From the NCBI GenBank assembly GCA_016801845.1, contig CM028919.1:7890001-7954000 (forward strand): a stretch of 64,000 bases of DNA, read 5' to 3'. Each line of letters starts with the position of its first letter. Position 1 is the stretch's first letter. Source of the DNA: Polydactylus sextarius. Taxonomy: Eukaryota; Chordata; Actinopteri; Polynemidae. The translations under genes were made by a program, and so were the position numbers. Below the pieces are notes generated by a model. The model was not told where the DNA came from. It did no database searches and worked only from the letters and a program-made list of their open reading frames with translations. Below are positions 60,801 to 64,000 of the stretch, piece by piece.

Positions 60801-61720
60801 CCCCCCACCCCACCCACCCAACCCCATCCCAATGTCCCCAGGCCCTAAACTTTGACCTCTGCCTCAGAGGTGAATGATGCAGTTTTCTGGGGTGCTGTCA
60901 TACACTGAACAAGTTGGTTGATAAAAGGAGGAGGAGACTATGTTTGTTAAGTTTGAATACTGAAGGTGATGTGTTTTTATTTTGTTCATCTACAGATGTG
61001 CGTGTTTTCAGGGTGATGTGCACCAAAGACGACATTCAGTCTTCAGTGACGAAATGTGATTTCTAATTCTTCTGATTCAACTTAACCCTTGTATTTAATA
61101 CAGTAACTTGTTCAAATATGTTTTTGGTTTATACTCAGGTTAAAAAAGGGAGGATTTGTGTTAGTGTGGAGAGGAAGAGTACCACTGGATATCATTCTGC
61201 ATTGTTCTCACATAAACATGTATTAATCTTTGTTGAATTTCTTTTATTACAGGAGCAGATAGCTAAGTCATTGGCATGATGATCCCTTCTGTTTATTTTC
61301 AGTTATTATCACTGTTACACTGCTACACTGGATTACACACACACACACCCATATACATACATCACATTGTACATAATCTCTGCCTCTTAGAAAAATAACA
61401 TTTTACTTGAGATGATTATTTTTGTCTAATTTCTTGAGTGTTTTTAGCGTGAGCGTAATGCCTTCATTAAAAGATGTGATGCCTTAAAGAGCAGAATTGC
61501 TGTAGAGCGTTCAACATTTTCAGCTTATCAAATATTTGTACATATGTCATGAAAGAATTGTCTGCAAATGTAGCAGCATCGTGATGTTTATATTAAATAA
61601 AAATATTACCTCAAAATGTTCTGTTTTTTTGTTGTTTTTTTTTTTTTTGATGAAGTTCTTCATTCTGCAAACACTTAACCTTGTTCTCTAAAGTAAAATA
61701 AAGTTTGTTGTGTATTCATG
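60801..61720 (+). other. spint1: spint1 3' UTR with two polyadenylation signals
   Basis: Non-coding DNA after the stop codon contains AATAAA at 61596-61601 and again at 61697-61702. The predicted 3' UTR is therefore about 0.8-0.9 kb, with a T-run between the two sites. Confidence 0.6.
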
Positions 61721-62278
61721 CTATTTCTGAGTCTTAATATAATCTGTGGTCACTAGTTTATATATGCACATTTTTAGTAACTTAATTTTTCATGCTACAG
61801 TGCTGTACAGTTTTGACAGAGGTTTTGTAGATACAGATAGAACAGCAACGCTGGTCTCCCAGACAGTTGTCATTGAAATAAACAAATAGTCTTTAAATTT
61901 CTGTTTTCTAATTAACACTCCTGTTTCAGTTTAACAGATGTTTATGAAATATTTCTGTATCAATTGGTCTTTAGACCTCTGTTTCAACACTTAGTTGAAA
62001 ACAGTTGAAAACAGAAAATGTCGACTAAAATCACCCACCAGGTTTTATATGAGATAACTGCAGTCATGCAATTTAGTTTAGTTGTCAGGCATTGTCTGAC
62101 GACTTATTGTCAGGAGCGTCTGCAGTGTTGTGAAATATCTTGGACATGTTATAACAGATCAACTGTCAGATGATAAGGATATTCACCGTCAGTGTTGTGT
62201 GTTATATGCAAATGAATTGTCACGGAAATGTGCTTCCTGTTCAGACGTAGTGAAGCCGTCCTTATTTAAACCTCTCAG

Positions 62279-62329
<51 letters not shown>

Positions 62330-64000
62330 GTCTATCTATCTATCTATCTGTCTGTCTGTCTTTACTGTAAACATACTGTACTTTGACATATTGTTCAGAA
62401 CACGTTAGCCGTATACCTGTCCATATAATTACAGGTTGTCATTTCACCTCTGGGAAATATGTCAGGAATTTCTGGTGTGGTTTTTTTAAGTAAACATATT
62501 TTCACCCCATTCTCACATCACACACATCAGTGACCTCTAACATTTATTCCTTTTCAGTAAAGCTGACGTGGGAATTGGTCTTACAGCACATATATATATA
62601 TATATATATATTTTAAAATAATAATTGTAGGAGACAAATTAAGCTTTGTATTAATTCTAGTTTTCTTTAAATATTAGTGTGTGTATGTTTTTATGTTTGT
62701 CTGTGAGTGAGTGATTGTGCATGGCCACAGATGTCTACCCCTACCTAATCATTAAAATTGAGCTGAAGCACATTCTCTCATTCATTCTCTCACACTCATT
62801 CATATCTCTTGCTTTTTGTCATCAACTTCCTGTTTTGGTTTAATAACAGCAAACCTGAACCAAGTGTGATGTCACAGGAATTATATCATGTGACTTTGGT
62901 GGTGAACTGGTGCAGCAAAGTGCCAGTACTATTTGCTTTAACCTGTACTGTTCCGGGCAGAAATAAAAAGCTTTTTTTTTCTCACGATGTTCTAATTTAC
63001 CTGCTGTTCCAATGTATTTGAAATTACATGTTTGTATCCTTTAAAGTTTTGGAAATAGAGACACTCATATTTATAAACATACATGTATTTAATTATAACA
63101 AACAAAAAACATTATATCCTCAGACATACTGTAGATGGGCATCATCAGCTTATTTAATAAATGTCTTTCTTTACTTTTACCAGCAGAGGGCGACATTTGT
63201 CTAAATATTCATGATTTAATGCTCATTAACTCGGCTGCTGTCTTTGCAGCCAGTTCAGGTTCCTTAACATTCTACCTCATTTGTTATAAAAGCTTCATTT
63301 TATTCAAATAATCATTTTTGATAATAAACATATTTCCTTCCAAACATCAAGGTGGTAAATGTAAATTTGCGACTTACTGAAGCAAGTTCAATCCCTTACA
63401 CCTCTGTGTGACTATTTAATCTACATTTTGACGTTGTGTCCAGTCGTCCAGCATATTGTTTTGTTTTGTTTTGTTTTGTTTTGTTTTCACAGCCTGTGTA
63501 GGGATCTGGAGATGGAGATGGAGGGTAAAGAGGGGGTCGTGCATAGCAATAGTGCCCCTCTCTATTTAATCAGCTTCACATAAATTAGCACCCACCCAAT
63601 TGATTCACTGAAGCCGTCCATTGTAAAGCCCCGCCATTCCGACCTGACCCTCATAAATGTAATTGGCAGGGTTACAATTTATTATGTCCTTTCACAAGCC
63701 TGTCAGTGGTTTGCATACACATTGCGTGAGTGGAACTAAATATAGTTTTATAGAAAAAGGAGGAAAAAAACACCACCAGTATCCTGTTTGTTTACTATCT
63801 GTGTGTTTTTTTGTTTACTATCTTATACTGAAAGACAACTCTGAGATATGTGTGCCAGATGTTAGGACGTGGGAACACCTCTGACTTTCACCACACATTT
63901 GCTCTTGTCAAAAACAGGCGGTACTTCGTTGCGTTCAATGCTCCTCGTAAAGTAGAGAAATTTTAAACGAGTGACCCGATCAGAAACTGGCATTTTCAAT
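61721..64000. other. Gene-free DNA to the right edge
   Basis: No coding exon seen; the next gene expected from human synteny (RHOV) is not recognisable here. The stretch holds a TCTA microsatellite (62278-62361), a TA run (62590-62611), a TTTTG run (63457-63487) and, at about 63490-63720, a unique segment rich in homeodomain-type TAAT/ATTA cores that could be a regulatory element. Confidence 0.5.
62278..62361. repeat. (TCTA)n/(TCTG)n tetranucleotide microsatellite
   Basis: About 20 tetranucleotide units, mostly TCTA with TCTG interruptions toward the right end. Confidence 0.95.

Noticed and set aside
62278..62361. CRISPR-like regular repetition
   Set aside because: It is a simple tetranucleotide microsatellite without spacers, in vertebrate DNA.

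Overview
The window is vertebrate nuclear DNA, almost certainly from a ray-finned (percomorph-like teleost) fish. Genes are split by canonical GT-AG introns, the proteins read as vertebrate orthologues, many microsatellites are present, and the introns carry degenerate dispersed repeats of a kind I associate with teleosts. No prokaryotic, viral or CRISPR features were seen. All gene models were built by hand from splice sites, reading phase and remembered family sequences; nothing was aligned by software.

Seven protein genes can be supported. From left to right they are: plcb2 (+, only the last five coding exons, 88-3464); ankrd63 (+, one coding exon, 14197-15813); pak6 (-, eight coding exons, 17701-24059, with a probable distal non-coding first exon near 32.4 kb); a short bub1b/BUBR1 gene (-, eight coding exons, 36849-38902); zfyve19/ANCHR (+, eleven exons, 40114-42885); ppp1r14d-like (-, four exons, 44956-51156); and spint1/HAI-1 (+, ten exons, 54605-60800). 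From memory, the set corresponds to two pieces of human 15q15.1: BUB1B-PAK6-ANKRD63-PLCB2 (reversed here) and ZFYVE19-PPP1R14D-SPINT1. Relative strands are preserved within each piece.

The most interesting object is the bub1b gene. It encodes a complete 416-residue protein with KEN box 1, the TPR region, an ABBA-KEN2-ABBA cassette and the Bub3-binding GLEBS motif, then stops. The PP2A-binding segment and the pseudokinase of vertebrate BUBR1 are absent, and a polyadenylation signal follows. This is the architecture of yeast Mad3, a stand-alone checkpoint inhibitor. The gene lies head-to-head with zfyve19, an abscission-checkpoint gene. The roughly 200-bp CpG-containing space between them holds CCAAT, CHR-like, CRE and ETS motifs, so two cell-division checkpoint genes may share one promoter.

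Other points: zfyve19 exon 7 carries an apparent one-base frameshift in a G-rich run (probably an assembly error); ankrd63 has a near-perfect RFX X-box next to a TATA box; and spint1 has an inverted pair of E2-boxes upstream. The remaining space (3.5-14 kb, 24-36 kb, 43-45 kb, 45.5-51 kb, 51.2-54.2 kb, 61.7-64 kb) is intronic or intergenic, with simple repeats and decayed dispersed elements.
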